In this document: piece by piece, positions 18,042-26,784 of the stretch | Position numbering within the stretch: position 1 is the stretch's first letter | Layout: each line of letters opens with the position of its first letter | Origin: CAYPJE01 sp964410945 | GTDB taxonomy: Bacteria > Fidelibacterota > Marinisomatia > Marinisomatales > TCS56 | Assembly: GCA_964410945.1 (NCBI GenBank) | Contig: CAYPJE010000003.1 | Coordinates: forward strand, 62,001 to 126,000 | DNA: 64,000 bases | Direction: 5' to 3' | The notes under the pieces: model-generated | What the model saw: the letters and a program-made list of their open reading frames with translations, nothing else | What the model was told of the DNA's origin: nothing | Databases searched by the model: none | Translations under genes and position numbers: made by a program

Positions 18042-18498
18042 TAAAATCAAGCTTTCAATATTATTAGTTTTAATTGTCGGTCTCTGCTTCGGACAGTTCA
18101 AGACCGATGTTCCACGAATCGATTTCCCACAGGAACTGGAAAAGATGAGCGCTCTGGAGTCCCGGTCGCTGTTTGATCCGTCACGCTTCATGATGAATCA
18201 TTCCTTTTCCATGTCGATGATCAGTTCCAGTGGATTATCTATGGGCGTTGGCGCCTATACCAATAACATGACCTTCCTGCTGAAAGATAATTTGCGCCTG
18301 TCAACCAGCTTCAGTCTGGTTCAGACCAGCATGCCCGGCAGTCCGGAATCCAGTGGTATGCTTGATGGACAGGTGTACTATGGCGCCACACTTGAATATC
18401 GCCCCACCGAAAATACAGTCCTGCAACTGGGCTTCCAGAAGTCGCCTTCCTACTATTATTATAATCGTCCGCTATATCTGGACCCGGGGATCAGGTAA
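18034..18498 (+). CDS. Exported protein of unknown function
   Basis: A 154-aa protein with a clear signal peptide (about residues 1-20, ending C-F-G-Q). The mature part has alternating hydrophobic beta strands near the end (A-T-L-E-Y-R-P-T-E-N-T-V-L-Q-L-G-F), suggesting a small outer-membrane-associated protein. I do not recognise the family. It overlaps the nucleotidyltransferase gene by 8 bp and is followed after 5 bp by the LytR_C gene, so it belongs to this operon. Confidence 0.7.
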   Translation: MNNKIKLSILLVLIVGLCFGQFKTDVPRIDFPQELEKMSALESRSLFDPSRFMMNHSFSMSMISSSGLSMGVGAYTNNMTFLLKDNLRLSTSFSLVQTSMPGSPESSGMLDGQVYYGATLEYRPTENTVLQLGFQKSPSYYYYNRPLYLDPGIR

Positions 18499-18503
18499 CA
18501 GCG

Positions 18504-19082
18504 GTGACTCCTGCCAAAAGGAAAAAAAACAAACTGCTATCTTTCCTCTCCGGCACTGGTTCCAAGAAAAAGCGCCGTAACCTGCAGGATATATTACTGA
18601 ATGGCTCAATCGCCATTTTATCGCTGATCCTGATTGCTTTTATCATTTCATTTACCGGTCGTTACACCCGCGGAGGCCTGGAAATTGATACCGCCAGCCT
18701 GGATCAGGTATCCGAACCAATGCTGGCTACCGAATATTACGAAATGAATCCGATCCTGGACATCGAGGTGGAAATATTAAATGGGTGTGGTGAGGCCGGT
18801 CTGGCAGCTACAATATCAGACTTTTTGCGACAGAACCAAATCGATGTGGTCCGATCTGAAAATGCCGATCATTTCAACTATGCCACCACCCTGTTGATCC
18901 AGAGGAATGAAAAGGTCGACAATTTCCGAAAAGTCGCTAATGCCCTGGCAATTGATATTACCGACGAAACCCGGGTAATGGTTTTGCCCGAAGCTGACCT
19001 CGACGTTGACGTTACCCTGATCGTGGGGAAAGACTATAAGACAATTAAACCTGTCGCCGATTTTCTAAAATCCCGCTTTTAA
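18504..19082 (+). CDS. LytR C-terminal domain protein, membrane anchored
   Basis: 192 aa from a GTG start. A basic N-terminus (K-R-K-K-N-K, later K-K-K-R-R) is followed by one transmembrane helix at about residues 33-50. The C-terminal half (about 88-190) is a LytR_C domain: I-E-V-E-I-L-N-G-C-G-E-A-G-L-A followed by a hydrophobic-strand and helix pattern and the closing V-T-L-I-V-G-K-D-Y. The LytR_cpsA catalytic domain is absent. It is encoded directly before rsfS, with 12 bp between. A role in cell-wall or envelope processes is inferred from the family. Confidence 0.8.
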   Translation: MTPAKRKKNKLLSFLSGTGSKKKRRNLQDILLNGSIAILSLILIAFIISFTGRYTRGGLEIDTASLDQVSEPMLATEYYEMNPILDIEVEILNGCGEAGLAATISDFLRQNQIDVVRSENADHFNYATTLLIQRNEKVDNFRKVANALAIDITDETRVMVLPEADLDVDVTLIVGKDYKTIKPVADFLKSRF

Positions 19083-19094
19083 CCGGAAGTAAAA

Positions 19095-19478
19095 TTGAAT
19101 CAAACCACAACCGCCAGTTCCTCATTGGTGGAAACCATCGGTCAACTGGCACTCTCCAAAAAAGCTGAAAACACCCTGATCCTGGATGTCAGGGAAATCA
19201 CAAGTATGACCGATTATTTTGTAATCTGTTCCGCCGATACGGATATTCAGGTAAAAGCCATCGCCGATACCATCCGGCGGGGAACAGAGACCAAACCCTG
19301 GCATGCTGAAGGATTTGAACAGCTGACCTGGGTATTACTCGATTATGTGGACGTGGTGGTTCATATATTTCAGACTTCGGTTCGGGACTTTTATCAACTG
19401 GAACGGCTGTGGGCCGATGCTCCAAAAATTGAATTAACCGATGAGCCCGAAGAACCACTTAATCCAACAACTGACTGA
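19095..19478 (+). CDS. rsfS: Ribosome silencing factor RsfS
   Basis: A 127-aa RsfS/Iojap (DUF143) protein. It binds ribosomal protein L14 and blocks joining of the 30S and 50S subunits when nutrients are scarce. The family core is visible: L-I-L-D-V-R-E-I-T-S-M-T-D-Y-F-V-I-C-S-A, then H-A-E-G-F-E-Q-L-T-W-V-L-L-D-Y and V-V-V-H-I-F-Q-T-S-V-R-D-F-Y-Q-L-E-R-L-W. I use the TTG start at 19095, which has a GGAAGT sequence upstream and gives the usual family length. The last 38 bp overlap the start of argS. Confidence 0.93.
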   Translation: MNQTTTASSSLVETIGQLALSKKAENTLILDVREITSMTDYFVICSADTDIQVKAIADTIRRGTETKPWHAEGFEQLTWVLLDYVDVVVHIFQTSVRDFYQLERLWADAPKIELTDEPEEPLNPTTD

Positions 19479-21069
19479 CGCTTTAACAAAGGCCGGCTTT
19501 CCCGAGAGCCATCCGCAAGTAACACCGGCCAGGGAAGCCCGCTTTGGCGACCTGAGTACCAACCTGCCGCTCACACTCACCAAGGCCCTGAAACGGAAGC
19601 CACTGGATATTGCCGAATTAATTGTAGAAAAACTGGAATATGATGATTCCATTATCGATTCAGTCAGTATAACACCCCCCGGATTTATCAATTTTTTCAT
19701 CAGTCCAAAATACTATCAAAACCAGATCGCCGAAGTGCTGGAAAAAGCCGGTAATTACGGGCGCGGTTCGACTGGTTCCGGAAAAGCGGCTAATGTGGAA
19801 TTCGTGTCCGCTAATCCCACCGGTCCCCTTACAGTGGGCCATGGAAGACAGGCCGTTCTGGGCGATACGGTCGCCAACATCCTGGAGTGGCAGGACTATA
19901 CCGTAACCCGTGAATATTATTATAATGACGCCGGGCGCCAGATGCGCATATTGGGTCAATCGGTGGAAGCCCGTTACTACCAGGAATTGGGACAAAATAT
20001 AGAATTGCCCGAAGATGGCTACCAGGGCGAGTACATCCGGGAAATCGCACAGGAATTACGGGCCAGGCATGGCGATATCCTGGAGTCAGGTGACCCTGTT
20101 TTCAGGAAAACTGCCGAAGATATAATATTCGAGGATATTAAAAACACTCTCCGGAATCTCAGAATTATCCACCAGGTTTTCTCCAATGAAAAAAATTTCT
20201 ACGAATCCGGTGCCGTTCAGCAGGTAGTGGATGATCTGAAAGCCAAAGAGCTGGTCTACGAAGCCGATAACGCCACCTGGTTTAAAACCACTGCCCTGGG
20301 CAAGGAGCAAGACCGGGTACTGATAAAGAGCAGCGGTGAGCCAACCTACCGCCTGCCCGACATGGCCTACCACCGCAATAAATTGGAACGGGAATTCGAT
20401 CTGGTAGTTGATCTGTTCGGCGCCGACCATATGGACACCTACCCTGATGTCCTGGCGGCTTTGAAGGTTCTTGGATATGATACAACCGGCATAAAAGTGC
20501 TCATTCACCAGTTCGTCACCCTGGTTCGCAGCGGTGAAAAAGTCAAGATGTCCACCCGCAAGGCTAATTTTGTAACCTTGGAAGACCTGGTGGATAAGGT
20601 CGGGGCCGATGTAGTCCGCTATTTCTTTATCATGCGCGGGATGAATACCCATTTAAACTTCGACCTTGACCTGGCCGAGGATGAATCGGATAAGAATCCT
20701 GTCTACTATCTGCAATATGCCCATGCCCGTATCTGCAATATTATCAAGCGGGGCGAAAGTGTGGATATTCGCTTTGGACAGGAATATGATTCCGAACTGT
20801 TGAATCATCCGGCGGAGATCCAGCTGATCAAAACAATGACTGAGTTTGGACCAACACTGGAAGCTGTCCTGAAAACATTGGAACCACAAATGGTGGCCAA
20901 CTACCTGCAAAACCTGGCAACGGCCTTCCATAAGTTTTATACCGAGTGCCGGGTAATTACGGAAGACAAGTCCCTGACCCAGGCCCGTCTGGCACTGATC
21001 GGTTCGGTGAAGATCGTACTGGCCAATGGGCTGCAGGTACTTGGAATAACAGCACCGGAAAAAATGTAA
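19441..21069 (+). CDS. argS: Arginyl-tRNA synthetase
   Basis: A 542-aa class Ia synthetase that charges tRNA-Arg. The N-terminal Add-1 domain covers about residues 1-85 and the HIGH-type motif is N-P-T-G-P-L-T-V-G-H-G-R. The KMSK-type loop is K-M-S-T-R-K-A-N (about residue 365), the last lysine of KMSK being replaced as in many ArgRS. The C-terminal DALR anticodon-binding domain ends with V-L-G-I-T-A-P-E-K-M. The ATG at 19441 lies inside rsfS, which suggests coupled translation. The downstream marC-type gene starts 2 bp after the stop. Confidence 0.96.
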   Translation: MSPKNHLIQQLTDALTKAGFPESHPQVTPAREARFGDLSTNLPLTLTKALKRKPLDIAELIVEKLEYDDSIIDSVSITPPGFINFFISPKYYQNQIAEVLEKAGNYGRGSTGSGKAANVEFVSANPTGPLTVGHGRQAVLGDTVANILEWQDYTVTREYYYNDAGRQMRILGQSVEARYYQELGQNIELPEDGYQGEYIREIAQELRARHGDILESGDPVFRKTAEDIIFEDIKNTLRNLRIIHQVFSNEKNFYESGAVQQVVDDLKAKELVYEADNATWFKTTALGKEQDRVLIKSSGEPTYRLPDMAYHRNKLEREFDLVVDLFGADHMDTYPDVLAALKVLGYDTTGIKVLIHQFVTLVRSGEKVKMSTRKANFVTLEDLVDKVGADVVRYFFIMRGMNTHLNFDLDLAEDESDKNPVYYLQYAHARICNIIKRGESVDIRFGQEYDSELLNHPAEIQLIKTMTEFGPTLEAVLKTLEPQMVANYLQNLATAFHKFYTECRVITEDKSLTQARLALIGSVKIVLANGLQVLGITAPEKM

Positions 21070-21071
21070 CC

Positions 21072-21710
21072 GTGGAAGTTTCTTACCTGCATTTCTTCGT
21101 TCTCTGCCTGTCCACCCTGTTCTCACTGATGAATCCGATCGGGATAACACCGATCTATGTAATTCTGACTGAACGATTCAATGCCATCGACCGGATCCGG
21201 ATCGCCCGGCGCGCCATGCTGACCGCTACAATTACGTTGATAGTATTCAGTCTGGTTGGCCAATTCATTTTCAAGATGTATTCGATAACCATCGAGGCCT
21301 TCCAGATCATGGGCGGGATCATCTTCTTCCGCAGCGGGTTACGCATGCTGGAAGCCCGTGTCGGGCGCACCCGAACCACACCCAAGGAACAGGAAGAATC
21401 CATGGAACGGGATGATATTGCCATCAGTCCACTGGGTATTCCAATGATCGTTGGTCCCGGAGCCATAACCGCCACCATGTTATTATCCGGCCAGGCCCAT
21501 GGATTGATCGGCTACGGCACTTTCTTCATCGCCCTGTTTACCGTGCTGGCTGCCGCCTATCTGATCCTGCGCGGTGGCGACCGGATGTCCAAACGGCTGG
21601 GCCATACCGGTATGCGGATCATCCAACGGATCATGGGTATCATTTTAATGGTCATCGCCGTCCAGTTCATCATCAATGGCTCCACCACCGTACTGAAATC
21701 GATCCTATGA
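21072..21710 (+). CDS. MarC family integral membrane protein
   Basis: 212 aa from a GTG two bases after the argS stop. The frame is open further upstream inside argS, but the MarC family N-terminus (F-F-V-L-C-L-S-T-L-F-S-L-M-N-P-I-G) begins here. Six hydrophobic segments are visible. Family motifs include M-N-P-I-G-I-T-P-I-Y, G-G-I-I-F-F-R-S-G-L and the S-P-L-G-I-P-M-I-V-G-P-G-A-I segment. MarC was once linked to antibiotic resistance, but its transport substrate is not established. It overlaps the next gene by 4 bp. Confidence 0.9.
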   Translation: MEVSYLHFFVLCLSTLFSLMNPIGITPIYVILTERFNAIDRIRIARRAMLTATITLIVFSLVGQFIFKMYSITIEAFQIMGGIIFFRSGLRMLEARVGRTRTTPKEQEESMERDDIAISPLGIPMIVGPGAITATMLLSGQAHGLIGYGTFFIALFTVLAAAYLILRGGDRMSKRLGHTGMRIIQRIMGIILMVIAVQFIINGSTTVLKSIL

Positions 21711-22417
21711 ATAAATTAATCATACTGACAATATTGTCTTCAGCACTGTGGGGGCAGTTCAATATCCAGCAGCATTACGATCTGGGGCGCCGGATTCAAA
21801 CTACAACGACTGAATTTTTCACCGCCGATGAACAGGATGTATTCTTTACATTCATCGATATCAATTATGATTCAAAACATTTCGATAAAGCCGGTGCTAC
21901 CGATATCTGGTACGAAGCCGCTTACTATCGTCCCACACCGCTTTTGGATGGTAAATTAAATGCCACTGTTCAGTATAATGATGGTATCTATTTCTACCCC
22001 CTTGATTCGACCACCCTCGGAAATGCCCTGGAGCCGGTCTGGCTGGGGGGGCTCAGCTATCCCTTCCGGATCGGGCAGTTCGTCCTGCCGGTCGATTTGC
22101 TGGTTGGTAAACAATCCGGGAGCGATCAGCTGACTTTCCAGGCCACTGCGGTCTGGTATCTGCCACTGTCGGCACGCTTCACATTGGCCGGTTTCATTGA
22201 TATCTGGACCAATTCGGACGGGCCGGATATTTCCATAATGGCCGAACCGCAGGCCCTGGTCAATTTCGGGCAGTTCAGCACCGGGCTGGAGGTGGAAATA
22301 TCCCGGGGCTTCAGTGGCGCCTGGACCGACGATAAGGAATACTTCACTTCCACCGGCAGTCAGCGCGATGAGGACTGGTGGTTCATCCCCACTCTATTTC
22401 TGAAATACACTTTTTAA
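21707..22417 (+). CDS. Exported outer-membrane-like protein of unknown function
   Basis: A 236-aa protein with a short signal peptide (about residues 1-15, ending L-W-G-Q). The rest shows regularly spaced amphipathic beta strands, such as A-T-A-V-W-Y-L-P-L and F-T-L-A-G-F-I-D-I-W, and ends with a terminal aromatic residue (L-F-L-K-Y-T-F), as in outer-membrane beta-barrels. I do not recognise a named family. Its ATG overlaps the MarC gene by 4 bp, so the two are translated together. Confidence 0.72.
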   Translation: MNKLIILTILSSALWGQFNIQQHYDLGRRIQTTTTEFFTADEQDVFFTFIDINYDSKHFDKAGATDIWYEAAYYRPTPLLDGKLNATVQYNDGIYFYPLDSTTLGNALEPVWLGGLSYPFRIGQFVLPVDLLVGKQSGSDQLTFQATAVWYLPLSARFTLAGFIDIWTNSDGPDISIMAEPQALVNFGQFSTGLEVEISRGFSGAWTDDKEYFTSTGSQRDEDWWFIPTLFLKYTF

Positions 22418-22435
22418 ATATTTACAGGGGGCCCG

Positions 22436-23083
22436 ATGTCCAATAAAAAAGAATATGAATATCCCGGACTGGGAGAAGAAATCGCCAACAGTATCACCCA
22501 CGGCATCGGCGCAGCCTTAAGCGTTGCTGCCCTGGTCCTGCTGGTGGTATTCGCCGCCCTGCAGGGCGATGCCTGGCGGGTAGTAGGCTTCAGTATTTTC
22601 GGCGCCTCGCTGATTATCCTCTACCTCACTTCCACCCTCTACCACAGCTTTACCAACCGGAAGGTCAAGCGGCTGTTCCGGGTACTGGATCACACCATGA
22701 TCTTTATCCTGATTGCCGGTAGTTACACTCCGATCACCCTTACCATTCTGCGTGGCCCCTGGGGCTGGACATTGTTCGGGTTGATCTGGGGCCTGGCTAT
22801 TTTCGGTATCGTAATGAAAATTGCCTTTTTCGACCGTTTCAATGCCCTGTCGGTGGTACTCTATATTGCCATGGGCTGGCTGGTGGTCATCGCCATCAAA
22901 CCGCTGCTGGCAGCAGCTCCCCCCGGCCTGATGATCTGGATGGGAATCGGGGGATTGAGCTATACCCTGGGTGTGGTCTTCTATGCCTGGGATCGATTAC
23001 CGTTCAACCACGCTATCTGGCATCTGTTCGTCCTGGGCGGCAGCATCTCCCATTTCTTCGGGATGCTGTTGCATTTGCTGTAG
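22436..23083 (+). CDS. Hemolysin III family (PAQR-type) membrane protein
   Basis: A 215-aa seven-helix membrane protein of the hemolysin III/YqfA family. The N-terminal motif is E-E-I-A-N-S-I-T-H-G-I-G-A-A. The conserved S-T-L-Y-H-S-F (about residue 63-69) and V-L-D-H-T-M-I-F-I-L-I-A-G-S-Y-T-P supply two of the metal-site elements, and H-L-F-V-L-G-G-S-I-S-H-F-F near the C-terminus supplies the histidines. The eukaryotic PAQR relatives are hydrolase-like receptors; the bacterial role is not established. GGGGGC precedes the ATG. Confidence 0.92.
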   Translation: MSNKKEYEYPGLGEEIANSITHGIGAALSVAALVLLVVFAALQGDAWRVVGFSIFGASLIILYLTSTLYHSFTNRKVKRLFRVLDHTMIFILIAGSYTPITLTILRGPWGWTLFGLIWGLAIFGIVMKIAFFDRFNALSVVLYIAMGWLVVIAIKPLLAAAPPGLMIWMGIGGLSYTLGVVFYAWDRLPFNHAIWHLFVLGGSISHFFGMLLHLL

Positions 23084-23104
23084 ACTGGCATTCTCCCGAT
23101 TATA

Positions 23105-25381
23105 TTATTTCAATAGATGAAGAAATTTAACATCTGATATATTCTCATTATCTAAAGATCGTATGGTGCACAGATATATTCCTGATGGTAAAAGAACATT
23201 ATACGTACCATATCCATCCCAACTGAAAAAGTTTATTTCCGATTTTTGACTATAAGTAACATCAGTGTAAACCTTCCTACCAAGCAAATCATATATAGTT
23301 AATATCATTCTATCTCTTGAACCTGAATAATATGGTATGATAGTCATGGAATTAAAAGGGTTAGGATAATTTTGGTATAATTTAAATCTCTGAGGATATA
23401 ATATTTCATAATCGGCATCATCTAAAAAAACACTATCTATTTGTGAGTAAATACCATATTTTGTTGCAATATATATTTCATGCAAATTATGAGGATTAAC
23501 TACGATTCTGTTACATGATCCTTTGAATATATTTTTCCATGCTTTTCCATCATTATATGTAAAATATACTCCTCCTGGTGAAAATGTAGGAGTATTGATT
23601 TGACCATTTTCTACAAGGCTAATCAAAATTAACTTATTATCAAGGGGGGAAATACAAATATCGCTTAATGAAATGTTACAATCGATTATATTGAGAGTAC
23701 TATCAATTGCCACCCAATTATTGCCTAAATCATCGCTTCTTCTAAGCCCATCTTTTTGTGCTATGTAAATAACATTTCCTTGATTATTAATTGCTACAGA
23801 TTTTAGTTGAGATACCAATGGATAATCTGTTATTATCAACCCATTATTAGCTTGAGTCCATGTCTCTCCACTATTATTTGATATATAGAAACCTACTTCA
23901 GAAGCACAAATAAAAATGATTTCAGAAGATTTTGGACTAAACTTAATATCTTCAATACTCGCTGTATTATCTGTTAATAAAAGATTTGTCCATGTATTTC
24001 CTCCATCAATGCTCCTGAATAGATCCTTCCCTAAATATCCTGCTTTACCACAATATATTGTATCCGGGTTTTCTGGGTGTACTGCAATTGACCAAGCAAA
24101 TGAATCAAACGAACCAACAAAGTTTGTTTGGTACCAATTTATTCCTCCGTCAGTGCTTTTTAATACTCCATATGGACCAGCAGTTACATATGCAATATTG
24201 GGATTAATTGTGTTGAATACAATATTTCTGCAAAAAGATTGGATTGTTGTATTTATGCCTAACGATAGTAAAGACCATTGTTCTCCACCATCAGTTGATA
24301 AAAATATGCCTTCATCGGGGGTCCCTGTATAAATGTAATCTGGCTCATATGGGTGGAATGATATATTCAGGATATGACTTTTTACTAAATTAGTCCATTC
24401 CCACGCGTTAGCACCATGTTTTTTATATACGCCATAACCATAAGTGCCTATATACAATTCATCGCACGATGTTTGGACTGTTTCTATATTATAGATATAA
24501 CGGTTATTTTCTTCTGGTAAACCATCATTTATAGATTCCCAAGTTTTTCCACCATTATTAGTCTTATATACATTTCCCACAGTACCTGAATAATAATCAC
24601 CTGTTACTAAATATATAATATTAGTATCTTGCCAACATACTGAGAAATCGTTCAGTGCAAATTCATTAGATAAGATATTCCAATTATATCCTCCATCAGT
24701 TGTCTTATACAATCCATAAAGTGATCCAACATAAACACATTGTGAATTTTCTGGGTGAATTAATATTTTATTGATATTACTTGCAGCACAATTTGTTCTT
24801 TCCCACTCTCTTCCAGAGTTATTAGATCGATACAGCCCATATATTGAATCATTTCCAACTGCATATAGTGTATTTGTATCACTCTGTGAAATGTCTATTT
24901 CATCTACAAATGATCTGAAACTATACAACAAATCCCAATTTTCACCTTTGTCCACTGATCTATATATATTCTTACCATATACTATTGTATACAGCTCATT
25001 AGTGTTTTGATGATTAATTGCAAGTGATGAACCAATATTTTCATTCTTCTGCCAGTTTATGCCACCATCTTTACTATAACATCCCGAAGCATACATCATG
25101 TCTGAATTATTTGGATCAAATGTAATATATGATGATTGGAAATTTAGATAGCCAGAAGTGTCAAATATTGCTATTGAACAATTCCCTGAGTCCGTGGATC
25201 GAAATAATATTCCATCTTCTACACTAGCAAAAATAGTACTGGGAGTGTTAGGATTAATCGCAAGACTTCTAACCCTTCCACCTGGTGGCCCAAAATAATT
25301 CCACCCTTGTTGAGCATCTAAAAAAGTTGAAATACACAATAATAATTGACAAAGTCTAATTGTGTACAATTGAATACCCAA
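23105..25381 (-). CDS. T9SS-exported sortilin/BNR-type beta-propeller protein
   Basis: 758 aa from a TTG start with a signal peptide at about residues 1-23. Most of the protein is a VPS10/BNR-like beta-propeller: about ten repeats of the type S-T-D-G-G-x-x-W, for example T-N-N-G-G-K-T-W and S-I-D-G-G-N-T-W, with I-N-P-N-T-P/I-H-P-E-N blocks between. The last ~85 residues are a type IX sorting domain with Y-Q-N-Y-P-N-P-F-N and a closing K-F-L-H-L-L-K. A secreted or surface-anchored glycan-related protein is likely, but the fold alone does not prove glycosidase activity. The gene is strikingly AT-rich compared with its neighbours, suggesting acquisition. Confidence 0.85.
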   Translation of the reverse strand: MGIQLYTIRLCQLLLCISTFLDAQQGWNYFGPPGGRVRSLAINPNTPSTIFASVEDGILFRSTDSGNCSIAIFDTSGYLNFQSSYITFDPNNSDMMYASGCYSKDGGINWQKNENIGSSLAINHQNTNELYTIVYGKNIYRSVDKGENWDLLYSFRSFVDEIDISQSDTNTLYAVGNDSIYGLYRSNNSGREWERTNCAASNINKILIHPENSQCVYVGSLYGLYKTTDGGYNWNILSNEFALNDFSVCWQDTNIIYLVTGDYYSGTVGNVYKTNNGGKTWESINDGLPEENNRYIYNIETVQTSCDELYIGTYGYGVYKKHGANAWEWTNLVKSHILNISFHPYEPDYIYTGTPDEGIFLSTDGGEQWSLLSLGINTTIQSFCRNIVFNTINPNIAYVTAGPYGVLKSTDGGINWYQTNFVGSFDSFAWSIAVHPENPDTIYCGKAGYLGKDLFRSIDGGNTWTNLLLTDNTASIEDIKFSPKSSEIIFICASEVGFYISNNSGETWTQANNGLIITDYPLVSQLKSVAINNQGNVIYIAQKDGLRRSDDLGNNWVAIDSTLNIIDCNISLSDICISPLDNKLILISLVENGQINTPTFSPGGVYFTYNDGKAWKNIFKGSCNRIVVNPHNLHEIYIATKYGIYSQIDSVFLDDADYEILYPQRFKLYQNYPNPFNSMTIIPYYSGSRDRMILTIYDLLGRKVYTDVTYSQKSEINFFSWDGYGTYNVLLPSGIYLCTIRSLDNENISDVKFLHLLK

Positions 25382-25476
25382 TACTATGACAGTCCATAAT
25401 ACTCCGAGTTCAATTTAACAATAATTATTATACACTATTATTTCGGCATTGTCAATCTATTTTTTTTATCAATATT

Positions 25477-25720
25477 TTACCATTTTCTGCTTAGAATAAA
25501 ATCTCTCAACTTTCCACTATACACCTTACTGAACTTCAACCTGCTCCCCATAAAATGTGGCAATGTAATCTCTTTGGTCCGGAATACCTCAACCTTCTCA
25601 TCAGGGCTTAAGCCATATTCTTTACCAGAATCTTTCTTTCATCTTTACCTTGGTATGACCAATCATTGGTCTATCATTACAGTCAGCTTCTTCCTTGCTC
25701 AGACACTTTGATCCGGGCAT
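25477..25720 (-). pseudogene. Frameshifted small gene of unknown family
   Basis: Within the 356-bp gap before the ParE-type gene. From an ATG at 25720 the minus strand reads about 28 residues (starting M-P-G-S-K-C-L-S-K-E-E-A). It then meets a stop, while a second frame continues with a protein-like segment ending L-R-D-F-I-L-S-R-K-W and a TAA at 25477-25479. The two halves join if one base is removed near an A-rich stretch at about 25630-25640; the 244-bp span is one base over a multiple of three. I do not recognise the product. Bases 25382-25476 are AT-rich with no feature I can name. Confidence 0.35.
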
Positions 25721-25737
25721 TACCCAAACATCTTACT

Positions 25738-26061
25738 CTATCTAAATAGCCGTTCACTAAGTAATTCTTCCAAATCCCTTCGTTCATCAAGTACGCAATG
25801 GATAAATACATCCGCATCGTGAATCTGATAAATTATACGATAGGGCTTAAAATGTATTTCAAGATATTCAAGGACTCCAATCCGCTCCAGTTCCAGTGGA
25901 ATATGACCTCGTTTTGCCAGTAACTCCAAACCAAGTATTTTCGATTCCAGTTTTTCAAGCAGCACATTCGCCTTGTTAATTGAATCATTGCGGGCCACAT
26001 AATCATAAATATTTAAAATATCCTCCTCAGCGTCTGATATAATGAAGACGTTGTAATGCAT
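25738..26061 (-). CDS. RelE/ParE-family toxin
   Basis: A 107-aa type II toxin of the RelE/ParE superfamily. The N-terminus A-E-E-D-I-L-N-I-Y-D-Y is the typical first helix, followed by K-P-Y-R-I-I-Y-Q-I and the C-terminal H-C-V-L-D-E-R-R-D-L-E-E-L-L-S-E-R-L-F. RelE members cleave mRNA on the ribosome, while ParE members poison gyrase; sequence alone does not separate them. The ATG at 26061 overlaps the antitoxin stop by one base (TGATG). A TTG one codon earlier is also possible. Antitoxin-first order and overlap are standard for such modules. Confidence 0.88.
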   Translation of the reverse strand: MHYNVFIISDAEEDILNIYDYVARNDSINKANVLLEKLESKILGLELLAKRGHIPLELERIGVLEYLEIHFKPYRIIYQIHDADVFIHCVLDERRDLEELLSERLFR

Positions 26062-26342
26062 CAAGCTTCGTCTGGTTCAATTCGTTCGCGAATAGCACTA
26101 AACGATTCAGACGCCGGCTTATAATCACCTGCTTTCAAACTTTTACTGCTTAAAGCCAGGATTTTTAGTAGTGCCAGACTATCCTGAGTCTGCTCATATT
26201 TTTTAATATCTTGCAGAATCGCCTTTGCCTCGCCATTCTGGGTGATTACCAGTGTTTTATCACTGGCGACAATATCCCTGATAATTTCCGAGGCATGGGT
26301 TTTCAGGTAACTGATCGGTTTTACCGCTTCACTGGTTTTCAT
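26061..26342 (-). CDS. Phd/YefM-family antitoxin
   Basis: A 93-aa antitoxin. The N-terminal Phd/YefM DNA-binding fold is seen in I-S-Y-L-K-T-H-A-S-E-I-I-R-D and the strand L-V-I-T-Q-N-G-E-A-K-A-I-L-Q-D. The C-terminal ~40 residues are the variable toxin-binding part. AGGAGC precedes the ATG. The promoter gap 26343-26457 is AT-rich and contains a repeated GTCTA element around 26374-26390, a plausible autoregulatory target. It is the first gene of the toxin-antitoxin pair. Confidence 0.88.
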   Translation of the reverse strand: MKTSEAVKPISYLKTHASEIIRDIVASDKTLVITQNGEAKAILQDIKKYEQTQDSLALLKILALSSKSLKAGDYKPASESFSAIRERIEPDEA

Positions 26343-26457
26343 TTAATAGCTCCTACGAATAAGACTTAATATGGTCTATATTATAGTCTACTACAATATA
26401 ATACAATTTATTTCTTTGTGTTAGCACCAGCCTGCCGGCCTGATAGTAAATTCAGGT

Positions 26458-26784
26458 ATGGCAAACTCCCCCGGATTGAATCAGCGCATCTATCAACTGG
26501 TCCGGCAGATTCCTGCCGGCAAGGTTGCCACCTACGGACAGATCGCCGCCCTGGCGGGCACCGGACCCCGGCAGGTGGGCTTTGCCATGGCCGCCCTGCC
26601 CGATCCCGATGTTCCCTGGCACCGGGTGATCAACAGCCAGGGAAAAGTCAGTACGCGGAAAAGCGGTGACGGGGAGAACGTCCAGCGGGCCTTACTGGAG
26701 GCCGAAGGGATCGTCTTCAGCCTGAAAGGGCGGATAAACCTGAAGCAGGTTCTCTGGGAACCGGATTTTACTTTACTTGTTTGA
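26458..26784 (+). CDS. Alkyltransferase-like protein (ATL, MGMT family)
   Basis: A 108-aa protein with the DNA-binding fold of O6-methylguanine-DNA methyltransferases: V-R-Q-I-P-A-G-K-V-A-T-Y-G-Q-I-A and G-P-R-Q-V-G with the arginine finger (Arg38). The active-site motif P-C-H-R is P-W-H-R here (Trp54), so it cannot accept a methyl group and is instead an ATL protein. ATLs bind alkylated guanine and recruit nucleotide excision repair. The N-terminal RNase-H-like domain of MGMT is absent, as usual for ATLs. The gene overlaps the convergent MFS gene by 12 bp at their 3' ends. Confidence 0.92.
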   Translation: MANSPGLNQRIYQLVRQIPAGKVATYGQIAALAGTGPRQVGFAMAALPDPDVPWHRVINSQGKVSTRKSGDGENVQRALLEAEGIVFSLKGRINLKQVLWEPDFTLLV

